DNA from: JABMMZ01 sp040386935
GTDB lineage: Bacteria > Bacteroidota > Bacteroidia > NS11-12g > UBA955
Assembly (NCBI GenBank): GCA_040386935.1
Contig: JAZKEQ010000011.1
Location: 1-64,000 of the forward strand
Direction of reading: 5' to 3'
DNA length: 64,000 bases
Part shown: positions 15,447-24,704 of the stretch, piece by piece
Position numbering within the stretch: the stretch's first letter is position 1
How the letters are laid out: each line of letters begins with the position of its first letter
Made by a program: the position numbers and the translations under genes
Notes under the pieces: generated by a model
What the model was told of the DNA's origin: nothing
Seen by the model: only the letters and a program-made list of their open reading frames with translations
The model's database searches: none

Positions 15447-16829
15447 TTAAACCAGTGGTTTGCGTCTAAAGAAATTTTTAACAATAAAGTAAATTATTAA
15501 CGCTGACAATACCCCTGTTAAAAAATCGGTGAGAGGTACCATTACTGCGGTGTATACCATCATTGAAAATTCAAATTTACCCAAATGTTTGATTTCTTTA
15601 ATTTCTGATGGTTTAATCATATTAGAAGCTACCCAAACTAAAATTCCACCAATACAGGCCATTGGAATTAACTCTAAGTATTGGGCTAAAAAGTAGGCCA
15701 TGGTTAATTTGAGTACTGCTTTAAAATAGCCGGCCAAAGGAGTACGGGCACCTGCTTTAATACTAGTAGCTGTTCGGGCCAAAGCTCCTGTGCATGGAAA
15801 TCCCTGAACCAGTGGGGTAATGATTTGTACCATGCCCTGACCAAAAAATTCTTTGTCGGGGTTGAATGGTGTTCCTTTGTTTTGAGCCAGTTTGTCAGCC
15901 ATTGATGAACACAAAATACTTTCAACACCTGATACAAATACGATAGCTCCAACAAAGTAAAGAATATCTAAAACAACACTTGCAGATAGACCCGGCATAG
16001 AAGGTGGGGTGAATATAAAAAAGTTGTTAGGAATAGTGCCATATAAATCTTTTACTAATATTAATCCTTTGTCGGCCAACAAAGTAGCTGAAAGTATTGT
16101 GGCAGTGGCCATTGCGATAACAGGCCCGGGAATAAAAATAGAAATTCTGAGTAATCCTTTAGTGATAACAAAAGTTAAAACGCCAATTAATACGGACCAT
16201 AAATTGATTTTATCAATGTTTTGAAAAGCTAAATACAAATTGTGCAACATGCCCCCTTTTATGTCTTCATCCTGACCAATAAAATCTTTGAAAGATTCAA
16301 TACCCAATATGTCTTCTAGATTTGTAAGTGCTATGGCGACTGCAATACCAACTGTAAAACCTACAATAATAGAATTGGGTATTAATTTGGCAAATTTTCC
16401 AAACCCATATATGCCCATTATTATCAATATAATACCCGCTATAATTGATACCAGAATAAGAAATCCATGGGCTTGCTCAAACGTTCCACCAATAGCAGGG
16501 TCACTGTACTTTGAAATAAGACCTGCAATAACCGGAATAAATGCTGCTGTAGGGCCATACACCTGATATTTTGAACCGCCAAAAGTACGGCCAATTACAC
16601 ATGCCAATGCACCTGCAATAATGCCTTGTTCAGGCCGCATACCCATTGCAATGGCAAATCCCATGGCCATAGGAATAGCGGTCATGGCGACAATTAACCC
16701 TGCACTAAAGTCTTTATAAATGGTTTTACCCCACGAATCCTTAGTTAAATCTTCCCATCGCGAGTCGAAGAATGTAAAAAATAATTTTAGGCGGGCTAAC
16801 GGTTTTGTAGGAAACATTTTATTGCTCAT
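15447..16829 (-). CDS. SulP-family inorganic anion transporter
   Basis: A 460-residue protein with about 10-12 membrane segments. Hallmarks of SulP/SLC26: IYKDFSAGLIVAMTAIPMAMG then FAIAMGMRPEQGIIAG in the first helices, GGSKYQVYGPTAAFIPVIAG, and the FGQGMVQIITPLVQGFPCTG region with ARTATSIKAGARTPLAG. The C-terminal STAS domain present in many SulP proteins is missing: the protein ends shortly after the last helix (VLSALIIYFIVKNFFRRKPL). Substrates in the family are bicarbonate, sulphate and related anions. It begins 8 bases after the universal stress protein gene and precedes the bestrophin gene. Confidence 0.9.
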   Translation of the reverse strand: MSNKMFPTKPLARLKLFFTFFDSRWEDLTKDSWGKTIYKDFSAGLIVAMTAIPMAMGFAIAMGMRPEQGIIAGALACVIGRTFGGSKYQVYGPTAAFIPVIAGLISKYSDPAIGGTFEQAHGFLILVSIIAGIILIIMGIYGFGKFAKLIPNSIIVGFTVGIAVAIALTNLEDILGIESFKDFIGQDEDIKGGMLHNLYLAFQNIDKINLWSVLIGVLTFVITKGLLRISIFIPGPVIAMATATILSATLLADKGLILVKDLYGTIPNNFFIFTPPSMPGLSASVVLDILYFVGAIVFVSGVESILCSSMADKLAQNKGTPFNPDKEFFGQGMVQIITPLVQGFPCTGALARTATSIKAGARTPLAGYFKAVLKLTMAYFLAQYLELIPMACIGGILVWVASNMIKPSEIKEIKHLGKFEFSMMVYTAVMVPLTDFLTGVLSALIIYFIVKNFFRRKPLV

Positions 16830-16837
16830 GTATTTTG

Positions 16838-17317
16838 TTATTGTTTAAAAAGTTGATTTAATTCATCCTCATTTGTAGCTCTGGTGTTTGAGTTCCAACT
16901 CACTTCATGATAGGGGATATGTGATTTTTTTATAAGAGGGATAGGGTCAAAAGCGTTTTTTTTGATTGATAAACGGTAGTGCATCGGCAGGTAAACAAGG
17001 TCTATTTTGTTGGCCTCGTAAAAGTTCGCCAATGCGCTTTTCGTGAAACCGTGGAATAACTCTATTCGGATGAGTTGCAATGTTGATTCATAGGTGTTTT
17101 TTATAATAGTAATGGCATCATTAAATTGCAGACTCGTTAAAGATTGTATCGTTTTGCCCGGTGAATAAAAAAGTAATTCTGTAATTGAACTGCTGAGGGT
17201 TTCAGCATACATTAAAACAACATTTAATGGTTCATGCTTATTTTGTTCTAATGCAAGCTTTAATGTATTGAGTGACTCAATACTAAAATCAATCGGAATC
17301 AATATCGTTTTTGCCAT
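16838..17317 (-). CDS. Universal stress protein-like (UspA fold)
   Basis: A 159-residue protein starting MAKTILIPIDFSIESLNTLK, the UspA opening (ILIPIDFS with the conserved Asp). The glycine-rich ATP loop G-x-x-G-x9-G(S/T) near the end is not visible, and the C-terminal third (LVYLPMHYRLSIKKNAFDP) is diverged, so it likely does not bind ATP in the usual way. Placed directly before SulP, it may tune the transporter; UspA-like proteins next to ion transporters often play that part. This role is an inference. Confidence 0.7.
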   Translation of the reverse strand: MAKTILIPIDFSIESLNTLKLALEQNKHEPLNVVLMYAETLSSSITELLFYSPGKTIQSLTSLQFNDAITIIKNTYESTLQLIRIELFHGFTKSALANFYEANKIDLVYLPMHYRLSIKKNAFDPIPLIKKSHIPYHEVSWNSNTRATNEDELNQLFKQ

Positions 17318-17395
17318 GCTTCAATAATTAAAGCACAATATTATTTACACGGTGTTAGAGCCGTTTAATAATGAAATTAGAATTCGATTAGATTT

Positions 17396-18769
17396 TTATA
17401 ACAGCTTGGCTATAGGCAGTTTTACTTGTACTGTAACCCCCTGTTGCTGTACTGAACTGATGTTGAGTACGCCTCCGTGAATGCGGATGATGTTGCGTGT
17501 TAATGGCAAGCCAATTCCATATCCATCATAAGCACCGGTGTTGCTGGCTCTAAAGAACGGATCATAAATGTATTGTATTTCTGATTCAGGTATTCCTATA
17601 CCCTGGTCTTTAAATACCATTACGACCTCGTTGTTTGTTGACGCTAAACTTATTAGTACCGGTTTGTTGCTTGAATATTTACAAGCATTTGTCAGTATAT
17701 TGGTAAATGCGAGTATGAGCAATTCTTTGTTGCCTGATACCTTCAGTTTCATAGGGTTTTCAGGCAATAAATTAAAGTCTATCTGAATATTATTGTGTGG
17801 GATAAGCTGGTCCATTATCACTTTTGATTGCAAGATCAATTCATCGGTTCTTAAAATATTAAATGACAAACGGTTTTCTTTATAGCCTGTTTGTGCCAGA
17901 AATAAAAGCGACTGACTGATGGTGTTTAGTCTTTCTGCTTGCTCCAGTATTTTTTGCAAAGTATCTTTGTATTCATTAGGAGCTCTATCTTTCAATAATG
18001 CGACATCTGCTTCACCGATAATTGAAGTTAATGGCGTGTTAAATTCATGAGAAGCATTGCTGATAAAGTTTTTATTGGTTTCAAAGGCTATTTCAATGCG
18101 GCTAAGTAAACTATTGAAAGTAGAAGCCAGTTTGGTGATTTCACTGTTGTCTTTTAATTCATCAAGTCTTATGTGAATATTGTCTGTACTGATACTGTTT
18201 ACTTTATTAATAATTTGATTGATTGGGTCAAATATGCGTTTTGAAAAAAAATAAGAGAGGTAGATGATGATGAAAATTGAAACTAATCCACTGCCAATCA
18301 AAACATTTCTGAGCAAAATTAAATGGTGTGTTGAATAATAGTTTTTAGCAGAAACAATCACTAGGTAGGTGCCGGTTGCTTTATTGTAGCGCATGCCGTA
18401 GTAAAACACATTGTTCTTTTGATAACTGGCTGAAGTATTGGAATACACAGTCTTTAAAAAGTCTATAGGCAATAATTTTTCATTTGCAATTCTCTCTAAA
18501 TCTGAGGGGCTTTTGCATAACTCAATGTATTCCCTTTCATCATTCAGTTTTTCTAAATGTTCATCTCTTAGTCTTTTTAAGGATTGTGAATTGACATCAT
18601 TTTTTTCTAAATAGTATTTTTCAGCGACACTTACTCTAGTGGCCAAACGCTTATAAAAATCGACATAGGAATAATTAGATTGAAAATAATAAACGCTACT
18701 GCCAAACAGAAGTAGCATCAATGATATAGAGCCGACTAGAATTAATGTGATTTTGCGTTTACTGCTCAT
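17396..18769 (-). CDS. Sensor histidine kinase
   Basis: A 457-residue inner-membrane kinase. Two membrane segments (about residues 8-28 and 150-172) flank a periplasmic sensor of about 120 residues, followed by a HAMP linker (RIFDPINQIINKVNSI). The H-box is NASHEFNTPLTSIIGEAD with the phospho-accepting His near residue 242, then the ATPase boxes ILTNACKYS, FKDQGIGIPESEI and GYGIGLPLTRNIIRIHGG. The start ATG overlaps the TGA of the response regulator gene (ATGA), so the two are translated together. It reads into the stress protein, SulP and bestrophin genes after a 78-base gap. Confidence 0.92.
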   Translation of the reverse strand: MSSKRKITLILVGSISLMLLLFGSSVYYFQSNYSYVDFYKRLATRVSVAEKYYLEKNDVNSQSLKRLRDEHLEKLNDEREYIELCKSPSDLERIANEKLLPIDFLKTVYSNTSASYQKNNVFYYGMRYNKATGTYLVIVSAKNYYSTHHLILLRNVLIGSGLVSIFIIIYLSYFFSKRIFDPINQIINKVNSISTDNIHIRLDELKDNSEITKLASTFNSLLSRIEIAFETNKNFISNASHEFNTPLTSIIGEADVALLKDRAPNEYKDTLQKILEQAERLNTISQSLLFLAQTGYKENRLSFNILRTDELILQSKVIMDQLIPHNNIQIDFNLLPENPMKLKVSGNKELLILAFTNILTNACKYSSNKPVLISLASTNNEVVMVFKDQGIGIPESEIQYIYDPFFRASNTGAYDGYGIGLPLTRNIIRIHGGVLNISSVQQQGVTVQVKLPIAKLL

Positions 18770-19458
18770 ATTTCTTTCAATACATAGCCCATGCCTATTA
18801 CGGTGTGAATTAATTTGTTTTCACCATTAGCGTCAATTTTTTTACGCAGATAATTGATGTATACATCTACTACATTGGTGCCTAAATTAAAATTGATATC
18901 CCATACGCTTTGTAATAAATCTATTCGCGACAATACTTTGCCCTTGTTTTTAAGTAATACAAATAGCAAGCGATATTCAGTGGCAGTAAGCGAAATTTCC
19001 TTGCCATTTCGGGTCACTGTTTTTGCATCATCATCAACTACTAAGTCAGCAATCACATACCGAAGTGGATTCTGTTTTGTAACATCTTTATCTGTGTTGA
19101 CCCTTCTTAGTATGGCGGTAATTCTGGCAATAAGTTCGTTGAATTTAAAGGGTTTTACTAAATAATCGTCAGCACCTGAATTAAGCCCCAAAGCAATATT
19201 ATCAGATGTATTCAATGCAGTTAAAAATAAAATAGGTGTTTGGATACCCCGAGCTCTAATTTCTTTGCAAACTTCAATGCCATTTTTTTCTGGTATCATT
19301 ATATCAAGCAAAATAATATCATACCTGTTATCGGTGATCATTTTAAGACCATCATTCCCATTGAGCGCAACAGATACATTAAATGATTCTTCACCTAAAC
19401 CTTTTTTAATAAAATTAACAACATTAGCTTCATCTTCTACTAGCAGAATTGAAATCAT
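18766..19458 (-). CDS. OmpR/PhoB-type response regulator
   Basis: A receiver domain plus winged helix. With the start chosen at 19458 (MISILLVEDEANVV) the acidic pocket is ED at residues 8-9, the phosphorylated Asp is D52 (DIILLDIMIP) and the conserved Lys is in YLVKPFKFNELIAR. The DNA-binding part ends with ISLTATEYRLLFVLLKNKGK and TNVVDVYINYLRKKID. An ATG at 19518 would add 20 residues with no family match; a TATATTTG box sits 4 bases before it and would give the 19458 start a leader of about 60 bases. It forms an operon with the kinase by an ATGA overlap. Confidence 0.9.
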   Translation of the reverse strand: MISILLVEDEANVVNFIKKGLGEESFNVSVALNGNDGLKMITDNRYDIILLDIMIPEKNGIEVCKEIRARGIQTPILFLTALNTSDNIALGLNSGADDYLVKPFKFNELIARITAILRRVNTDKDVTKQNPLRYVIADLVVDDDAKTVTRNGKEISLTATEYRLLFVLLKNKGKVLSRIDLLQSVWDINFNLGTNVVDVYINYLRKKIDANGENKLIHTVIGMGYVLKEI

Positions 19459-19522
19459 ATTTTTGGGGTTATTAATACTTGATTCAAGGTTGGTTTTTTC
19501 AAATTCGGGAATGGCCATTTTG

Positions 19523-19530
19523 CAAATATA
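19523..19530 (-). promoter_or_regulatory. -7 box before the OmpR-type regulator operon
   Basis: CAAATATA on the plus strand is TATATTTG on the minus strand, a full match to TAnnTTTG. No TTTG is present 19 bases further upstream, so the -33 element is weak. Transcription would begin at about base 19520. Confidence 0.5.
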
Positions 19531-19720
19531 CTATTCGTTGTTTATTTGGCATTGTTACTCTAGGATGATGCATTTTTATTAAAATCTCTAATTATTTATT
19601 ATGGGTGGGTACAATTACAATTAACTTATTTGTGTGGAATTTGTTTTTTGATTGTATGCGATTTTAAGAAATAATGTGTTAAATTTCCTTTAGCAGTCAG
19701 ACTGATTGGCATATTTTTAT

Positions 19721-19728
19721 TATATTTG
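19721..19728 (+). promoter_or_regulatory. -7 box upstream of lon
   Basis: TATATTTG, 71 bases before the lon ATG, matches TAnnTTTG; no good -33 TTTG is seen at the expected distance. It is the only consensus box in this 281-base divergent gap on the plus strand. Confidence 0.4.
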
Positions 19729-19799
19729 ACTCTAAATGCTTGATTTATGTCAGAATATTATAATTGGCACAAGTATTGAAAAATTAAGCTACAACTGAT

Positions 19800-22289
19800 A
19801 TGGAATTTAATAAAAATTCATTGTTTTTAGGGAGAGTAGAAGGGGATGATACCGAAGGCGGTGACCTGTTTCCTCTTTTTTCACAACAGGAAGAAAACGA
19901 AAGCAACAAGCAGATAGTACCAGAAAGTCTGCCAATATTACCGATTCGGAACACTGTGTTGTTCCCTGGCGTAGTGTTTCCTATTACCGTAGGTCGCGAT
20001 AAATCTATCAAACTGATCAAAGATGCCAATAAGGGCGATAAAATTATTGGCGTATTTTCTCAAATAAATCCAAGTACCGAAGAGCCGATCATCAAGGATT
20101 TGTATAAAATCGGCACAATGGCGCAAATCATTAAAATATTGAGAATGCCCGATGGTAATACTACAGTGATTATTCAGGGTAAACGCAAAATCGAATTAGG
20201 TGATGAGATTAGTAGCGAGCCATACCTGAGAGCTTCTGTTAAAGCCATCGAATCGAAAGAAGAGAAAAGCGATAAGGAACTGAAAGCTCTTATTAGCAAT
20301 ATACGCGACACGGCATCTGAAAATATTCAGTTGTCGCCCAATATTCCAAGCGAAGCCAGCTTTGCCTTAAAGAACATCGACAGTGATAATTTTTTGGTGA
20401 GTTTCATCGCTTCTAATCTGAATATCTCTGTCAGCGAAAAACAGGAGATACTGAATGAAAATACCTTAAAAGGTAGAGCCCGTCTGGTATTTGAACACCT
20501 TACAAAAGAGAATCAGATGTTGCAATTGAAAGATCAGATTCAAAACAAGGTAAAGGTTGATCTGGATAAACAACAAAAAGAATATTTCCTGCAACAGCAA
20601 ATCCGTGCGATACAGGAAGAACTCGGTCAGGACAGTCCTGATAAGGAAATTGAAAACCTGAGAGAACGCGGTAAAAAGAAGAAATGGGCCAAAGACATTC
20701 ACACTGCCTTTAACAAGGAATTGGATAAGCTGATGCGTATCAATCCTGCCAGTCCTGATTATTCAGTGAGTTTAAACTATGCACAAACCCTGCTTGATTT
20801 ACCGTGGAGTGATTATACAAAAGACAATTTAGAGCTTAAAAAAGCACAAAAAATACTTGATGCCGACCATTTCGGTTTGGAGAAAGTAAAACAACGCATA
20901 TTGGAATACCTGGCGGTTATTAAATTGAAAGGTGATTTAAAGAGTCCCATCATTTGTTTATACGGCCCTCCCGGTGTTGGTAAAACATCATTAGGTCGCA
21001 GTATTGCCAAGGCATTGGGACGTAAGTATGTGCGTGTGTCACTGGGTGGCTTGCATGATGAGGCTGAAATTCGCGGACATCGCAAAACCTATATCGGTGC
21101 GATGCCAGGCAGAATTATTCAGAATCTTAAAAAGGTAAAATCAGGTAATCCGGTTTTTGTACTGGATGAAATAGACAAGGTCGGCAGTGATTTCAGAGGC
21201 GACCCTTCATCAGCTTTGCTTGAAGTGTTGGATCCTGAACAAAATACCACCTTCCACGATAATTATCTTGAATTGGATTACGATCTGAGCAAGGTGATGT
21301 TCATAGCAACAGCCAATACATTGGAAACTATCCAGCCGGCTTTGTTAGATAGAATGGAGGTGATTGAATTGAGCGGTTACACAGTTGAGGAAAAAATTCA
21401 GATTGCACAAAAATATCTGATTCCTAAACAACGTCAAATGCACGGTGTAAAAGCCACACAATTCAAATTGAGTGATGACGTATTGGAAAGTGTGATTGAA
21501 GAATACACAAGAGAAAGCGGTGTGCGTAATCTTGAAAAGAAAATTGCATCATTGGTAAGGCACAATGCCATGCTCATAGCATCCGATAAGAAAATTGATT
21601 CTTCGATGAGTATTGCGGATATGCAAAAAATATTGGGAGCTGATAAACTTGATAAAGAAATTTATCAGGACAATGAAACAGCAGGTGTGGTAACAGGCCT
21701 AGCCTGGAGCCCTGTTGGTGGCAGCATATTGTTTGTTGAAAGTACTTTGACAAGAGGTAAGGGCAGTATGGTACTAACAGGTAAGCTGGGTGATGTGATG
21801 AAAGAAAGCGCGACTACAGCCATGACTTTTCTGAAAGCCAATGCTGAATACCTGAACATCGATTACAAAGTATTCAATAACTGGGATTCACATATTCACT
21901 TTCCTGCAGGCGCTATTCCTAAAGATGGACCTAGTGCCGGTATAACAATTTTAACGTCATTAGCATCGCTGTATACACAGCGCAAGGTTAAACCTTTCTT
22001 AGCCATGACAGGTGAAATAACCCTTCGTGGCAGAGTATTGCCAGTGGGTGGTATTAAAGAAAAAATACTGGCAGCTAAAAGAGCGGGGATTAAGGAAATC
22101 ATCATGTGTCATGAAAACAAGAAAGATGTAGATGATATTCCGCAACAATACCTGAAAGGCGTGAAATTTCACTATGTGAAAAATATGCTGGAAGTATTAG
22201 ATCTGGCTTTGATGGATGAATTGGTTAAAAAGCCATTGAAGTTGGCCATAGAAAACGAACAAAAATCCATAAGCGGATTTCATAATTAA
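19800..22289 (+). CDS. lon: ATP-dependent Lon protease
   Basis: An 829-residue Lon of usual bacterial length. The N-terminal substrate-binding domain starts at PESLPILPIRNTVLFPGVVF (residues 37-56), followed by a coiled coil (EYFLQQQIRAIQEELGQD), the AAA+ module with Walker A GPPGVGKTSLGRS (about 388-400) and Walker B FVLDEIDKVG, and the C-terminal peptidase with catalytic Ser in PKDGPSAGITI (about 711) and Lys in GGIKEKILAAKRAG (about 754). Lon degrades misfolded and regulatory proteins in the cytoplasm. It stands alone on the plus strand, divergent from the OmpR-type regulator operon. Confidence 0.97.
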   Translation: MEFNKNSLFLGRVEGDDTEGGDLFPLFSQQEENESNKQIVPESLPILPIRNTVLFPGVVFPITVGRDKSIKLIKDANKGDKIIGVFSQINPSTEEPIIKDLYKIGTMAQIIKILRMPDGNTTVIIQGKRKIELGDEISSEPYLRASVKAIESKEEKSDKELKALISNIRDTASENIQLSPNIPSEASFALKNIDSDNFLVSFIASNLNISVSEKQEILNENTLKGRARLVFEHLTKENQMLQLKDQIQNKVKVDLDKQQKEYFLQQQIRAIQEELGQDSPDKEIENLRERGKKKKWAKDIHTAFNKELDKLMRINPASPDYSVSLNYAQTLLDLPWSDYTKDNLELKKAQKILDADHFGLEKVKQRILEYLAVIKLKGDLKSPIICLYGPPGVGKTSLGRSIAKALGRKYVRVSLGGLHDEAEIRGHRKTYIGAMPGRIIQNLKKVKSGNPVFVLDEIDKVGSDFRGDPSSALLEVLDPEQNTTFHDNYLELDYDLSKVMFIATANTLETIQPALLDRMEVIELSGYTVEEKIQIAQKYLIPKQRQMHGVKATQFKLSDDVLESVIEEYTRESGVRNLEKKIASLVRHNAMLIASDKKIDSSMSIADMQKILGADKLDKEIYQDNETAGVVTGLAWSPVGGSILFVESTLTRGKGSMVLTGKLGDVMKESATTAMTFLKANAEYLNIDYKVFNNWDSHIHFPAGAIPKDGPSAGITILTSLASLYTQRKVKPFLAMTGEITLRGRVLPVGGIKEKILAAKRAGIKEIIMCHENKKDVDDIPQQYLKGVKFHYVKNMLEVLDLALMDELVKKPLKLAIENEQKSISGFHN

Positions 22290-22295
22290 TTTTAT

Positions 22296-22303
22296 TACGT
22301 TTG
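22296..22303 (+). promoter_or_regulatory. -7 box almost at the start codon of the first DUF4328 gene
   Basis: TACGTTTG, a full TAnnTTTG match, ends 6 bases before the ATG at 22310 and overlaps the end of the lon transcript by position. No -33 TTTG at the correct distance. If used, the mRNA would be nearly leaderless. Confidence 0.45.
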
Positions 22304-22309
22304 TTGCAG

Positions 22310-23008
22310 ATGAAAAATTATCTGCAGACAATTGAGTCTTTAACAAAGTGGCTGAATGGCTTGATATGGGCTATTCTTGGCGTTAAAGTATTGTTTCTAA
22401 TACTTTATTCCTATAGCTTTTATATGTTTAAAAATTTGTATGCTACCGAATACTATGGTGATGCGATGTTGCAATACACGAAGCTCACAATGTTTATGGG
22501 AATAGTAAGTGTCGTACATACTGTATTATTTATTACCATCATTGTGTTTTTTTTAGTATGGTTAGTCAATATGTGTAATTACTTGCGCGAACATGAATAT
22601 GTGAGCACAAAAAGCCCATTCATTGTCATTTATTGGTTTATTCCCATCATTTCTTTGTTTAAGCCATATCAGGTTATTCGCGAATTGTATAAAAAGCTAC
22701 AGGCAATTCTCATTAAAAATAACCGAAGAGGTGATGTTAGTTTGGGGGGATTAGTAGGGTTATGGTGGTTCTTGTGGATTGTTGTTATTGCGATATCCGT
22801 TGCGACACCTTTCATTGCTTTAAATAACTTAAAAGACATCGACTTTGATTTTACAATGACTATTAATTTGATTTCGAATTTCATATTCATCATTGTCACA
22901 TTTTTATTTCTGCGCATTATTTTGCGATTCAGCGATATGGCCGAAGAGTTTTCTGAAATTAATTGGGATGGTGAGGAAGTTGATTTATCAGGTCATATCA
23001 TTGACTAA
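22310..23008 (+). CDS. DUF4328 membrane protein, copy 1
   Basis: A 232-residue protein with four to five membrane segments (about residues 17-40, 60-85, 105-125, 150-170 and 190-210). The middle shows the DUF4328 signature: FLVWLVNMCNYLREHEY followed by PFIVIYWFIPIISLFKPYQV and a later WWFLWIVVIAISV. Its role is unknown; the family is widespread in Bacteroidota and Actinomycetota. A TTG at 22301 would add three residues, but that TTG lies inside the -7 box, so the ATG is preferred. It is related to the gene that follows. Confidence 0.78.
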   Translation: MKNYLQTIESLTKWLNGLIWAILGVKVLFLILYSYSFYMFKNLYATEYYGDAMLQYTKLTMFMGIVSVVHTVLFITIIVFFLVWLVNMCNYLREHEYVSTKSPFIVIYWFIPIISLFKPYQVIRELYKKLQAILIKNNRRGDVSLGGLVGLWWFLWIVVIAISVATPFIALNNLKDIDFDFTMTINLISNFIFIIVTFLFLRIILRFSDMAEEFSEINWDGEEVDLSGHIID

Positions 23009-23090
23009 ATCAATAATAAATAAAGTTATTTTTCAAGGCATTCTAAGATTAATATTTTCTAGAATGCAATGACTAATTTGTTTTCAGAGC

Positions 23091-23121
23091 TTTGTCGCAT
23101 CACTAATTTATTTTATGTTTG
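23091..23121 (+). promoter_or_regulatory. Consensus promoter of the second DUF4328 gene
   Basis: TTTG (23091-23094), 19 bases, TATGTTTG (23114-23121): both boxes match exactly. The ATG at 23128 is only 6 bases after the -7 box, so the transcript should be leaderless or nearly so. The layout TAnnTTTGTTGnnnATG is the same as at the first DUF4328 gene. Confidence 0.75.
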
Positions 23122-23127
23122 TTGACT

Positions 23128-23823
23128 ATGTCATCAATTTTAAAGCCACTAGAAAGTCGCGAACGCGCTGTTGTTGCATTTTTATGGATTCTACTTGTAG
23201 TTGAGTGGATAGGGATATTGGTGAGTTATAAATGGCTAGAAACGGTCAGAAAAGTTTATGCATCAGGTAGTATGGAAGATATTGCGCAAATTCAGTCTTC
23301 TGCTATGTTAACTCTGATTCAGGTGATTGTAAATCTTGGACTTTATATCGCAGTTATAATAGCATTTTTAATGTGGATGCGCAGGGCTTATTACAATCTG
23401 GGGACCCGTGTTGATCTTGATAACACAGATGGTTGGGTAGTTGGATATTGGTTCATCCCAATATTAAATCTGTATAAACCCTATCAGTTGATGAAAGAAA
23501 TGTTCACAAAAACGACCGATTATTTGCAAACCAATAGTGAAGTATTTAATCCCAAACCTTTTGGTGGAATGCTAAGAGGTTGGTGGATACTTTGGATAAT
23601 AACCGGTTTACTTGGCAATATTAGTATGAGATTGCCTTCAGATGCTCCATCAGATCTATATTTAGTATTTCAACTGGAGTTAATTGCTGCAATTCTGTCG
23701 ATACCTTTAACAATATTGATTGTGATTATTATAAAGCGCTACAGCGATATGGCCTATGATATGGAAAGCGTAGTGTTCAATAAGGCTGACGAAGATCTTT
23801 CTGATCACCTTACAGTTGCTTAA
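23128..23823 (+). CDS. DUF4328 membrane protein, copy 2
   Basis: A 231-residue protein with four to five membrane segments and the same signature order as the preceding gene: IAFLMWMRRAYYNLGTRVDL, then GWVVGYWFIPILNLYKPYQL, GGMLRGWWILWIITGLLG and a C-terminal IIKRYSDMAYDMES. The two proteins also share an acidic C-terminal end with DLSDHL or DLSGHI, so they are probably tandem paralogues. It ends 6 bases before the convergent UbiA-family gene. Confidence 0.78.
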   Translation: MSSILKPLESRERAVVAFLWILLVVEWIGILVSYKWLETVRKVYASGSMEDIAQIQSSAMLTLIQVIVNLGLYIAVIIAFLMWMRRAYYNLGTRVDLDNTDGWVVGYWFIPILNLYKPYQLMKEMFTKTTDYLQTNSEVFNPKPFGGMLRGWWILWIITGLLGNISMRLPSDAPSDLYLVFQLELIAAILSIPLTILIVIIIKRYSDMAYDMESVVFNKADEDLSDHLTVA

Positions 23824-23829
23824 TTTTAA

Positions 23830-24651
23830 TCAGACCAGTAAAATATTGGCTATGCCCAGTACTATCAATACTTTGTAAAGTGTATTGATGAGTTTGTATT
23901 GATGTTTTTGCAACAATACCAGATTAATGGCAATAGTAATTAGCGCCAGTATTAAGAAATAACTACCCGTACTCCATCCAAATATTGATACAATACTAAG
24001 TCCGCAAAAGATGGACAGCACCATAATGAAATTACTGAAGTAAATGGCTTTGTCGATGCCCAATAATACAGGAATTGAACTGATGTTAATGGCCTTGTCA
24101 CCATTGTAGTTCATGAACTGTTTAATCAATTCGCGACTGTAAACCAGGCTCATGAAAAATACTCCGTAAATGAATATGAAATTATAAAAACGATTGTAGT
24201 GTAAAACGATGGCAAAGAATGAAGTGATACTCAATACTGAGGCTGCAAACTCTTTGATGAAGGGCATCTTCTGCAACTTGTGAGAATAGATCCACAGCGC
24301 TGAAATGAAGATAAGGAAAAACAAACCAATTTTTAATGAGGCACTCAAGGCTACAAGAATAGTAAGGATATTAAAAAGGATGTAAAGATTTAAAGTTGTT
24401 TTCTTGCTGATGATGCGGGTAAAGATGGTGAGGTGTGGACGGTTAATCAGGTCTTTCTCGTAATCATAAAAATTATTGATGATAAATCCACCCGCAATAC
24501 TGAATACAGAAGCCAGAACAATGGCGTGTAGCTTATAATCGGTCACTAACTGGTAGAGCGGCATCTTTGCGTGCAGCATAATTGTGTAGGCCGATAAGTA
24601 TTGCGCAAATATGGTCAGTAAAATATTGTACCACCTGATGGTAGAGAGCAA
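23830..24651 (-). CDS. UbiA-family prenyltransferase
   Basis: A 273-residue polytopic protein with about eight helices. The first aspartate-rich motif is NNFYDYEKDLINRPH (N-x-x-x-D-x-x-x-D, about residues 59-73); the second is YNGDKAINISSIPVLLG in the cytosolic loop of helices 5 and 6. UbiA enzymes attach prenyl chains to acceptors with Mg and prenyl diphosphate; relatives beside mevalonate genes in Bacteroidota are often annotated as geranylgeranylglycerol-phosphate geranylgeranyltransferase, though the substrate here cannot be fixed by reading. It ends the mevalonate gene run, 53 bases after mevalonate kinase. Confidence 0.82.
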   Translation of the reverse strand: MLSTIRWYNILLTIFAQYLSAYTIMLHAKMPLYQLVTDYKLHAIVLASVFSIAGGFIINNFYDYEKDLINRPHLTIFTRIISKKTTLNLYILFNILTILVALSASLKIGLFFLIFISALWIYSHKLQKMPFIKEFAASVLSITSFFAIVLHYNRFYNFIFIYGVFFMSLVYSRELIKQFMNYNGDKAINISSIPVLLGIDKAIYFSNFIMVLSIFCGLSIVSIFGWSTGSYFLILALITIAINLVLLQKHQYKLINTLYKVLIVLGIANILLV

Positions 24652-24704
24652 GGCAACAAGCTTAAGTGCTGTGTAACAGGATTAGCAATATCAGCCATAA
24701 GAAA

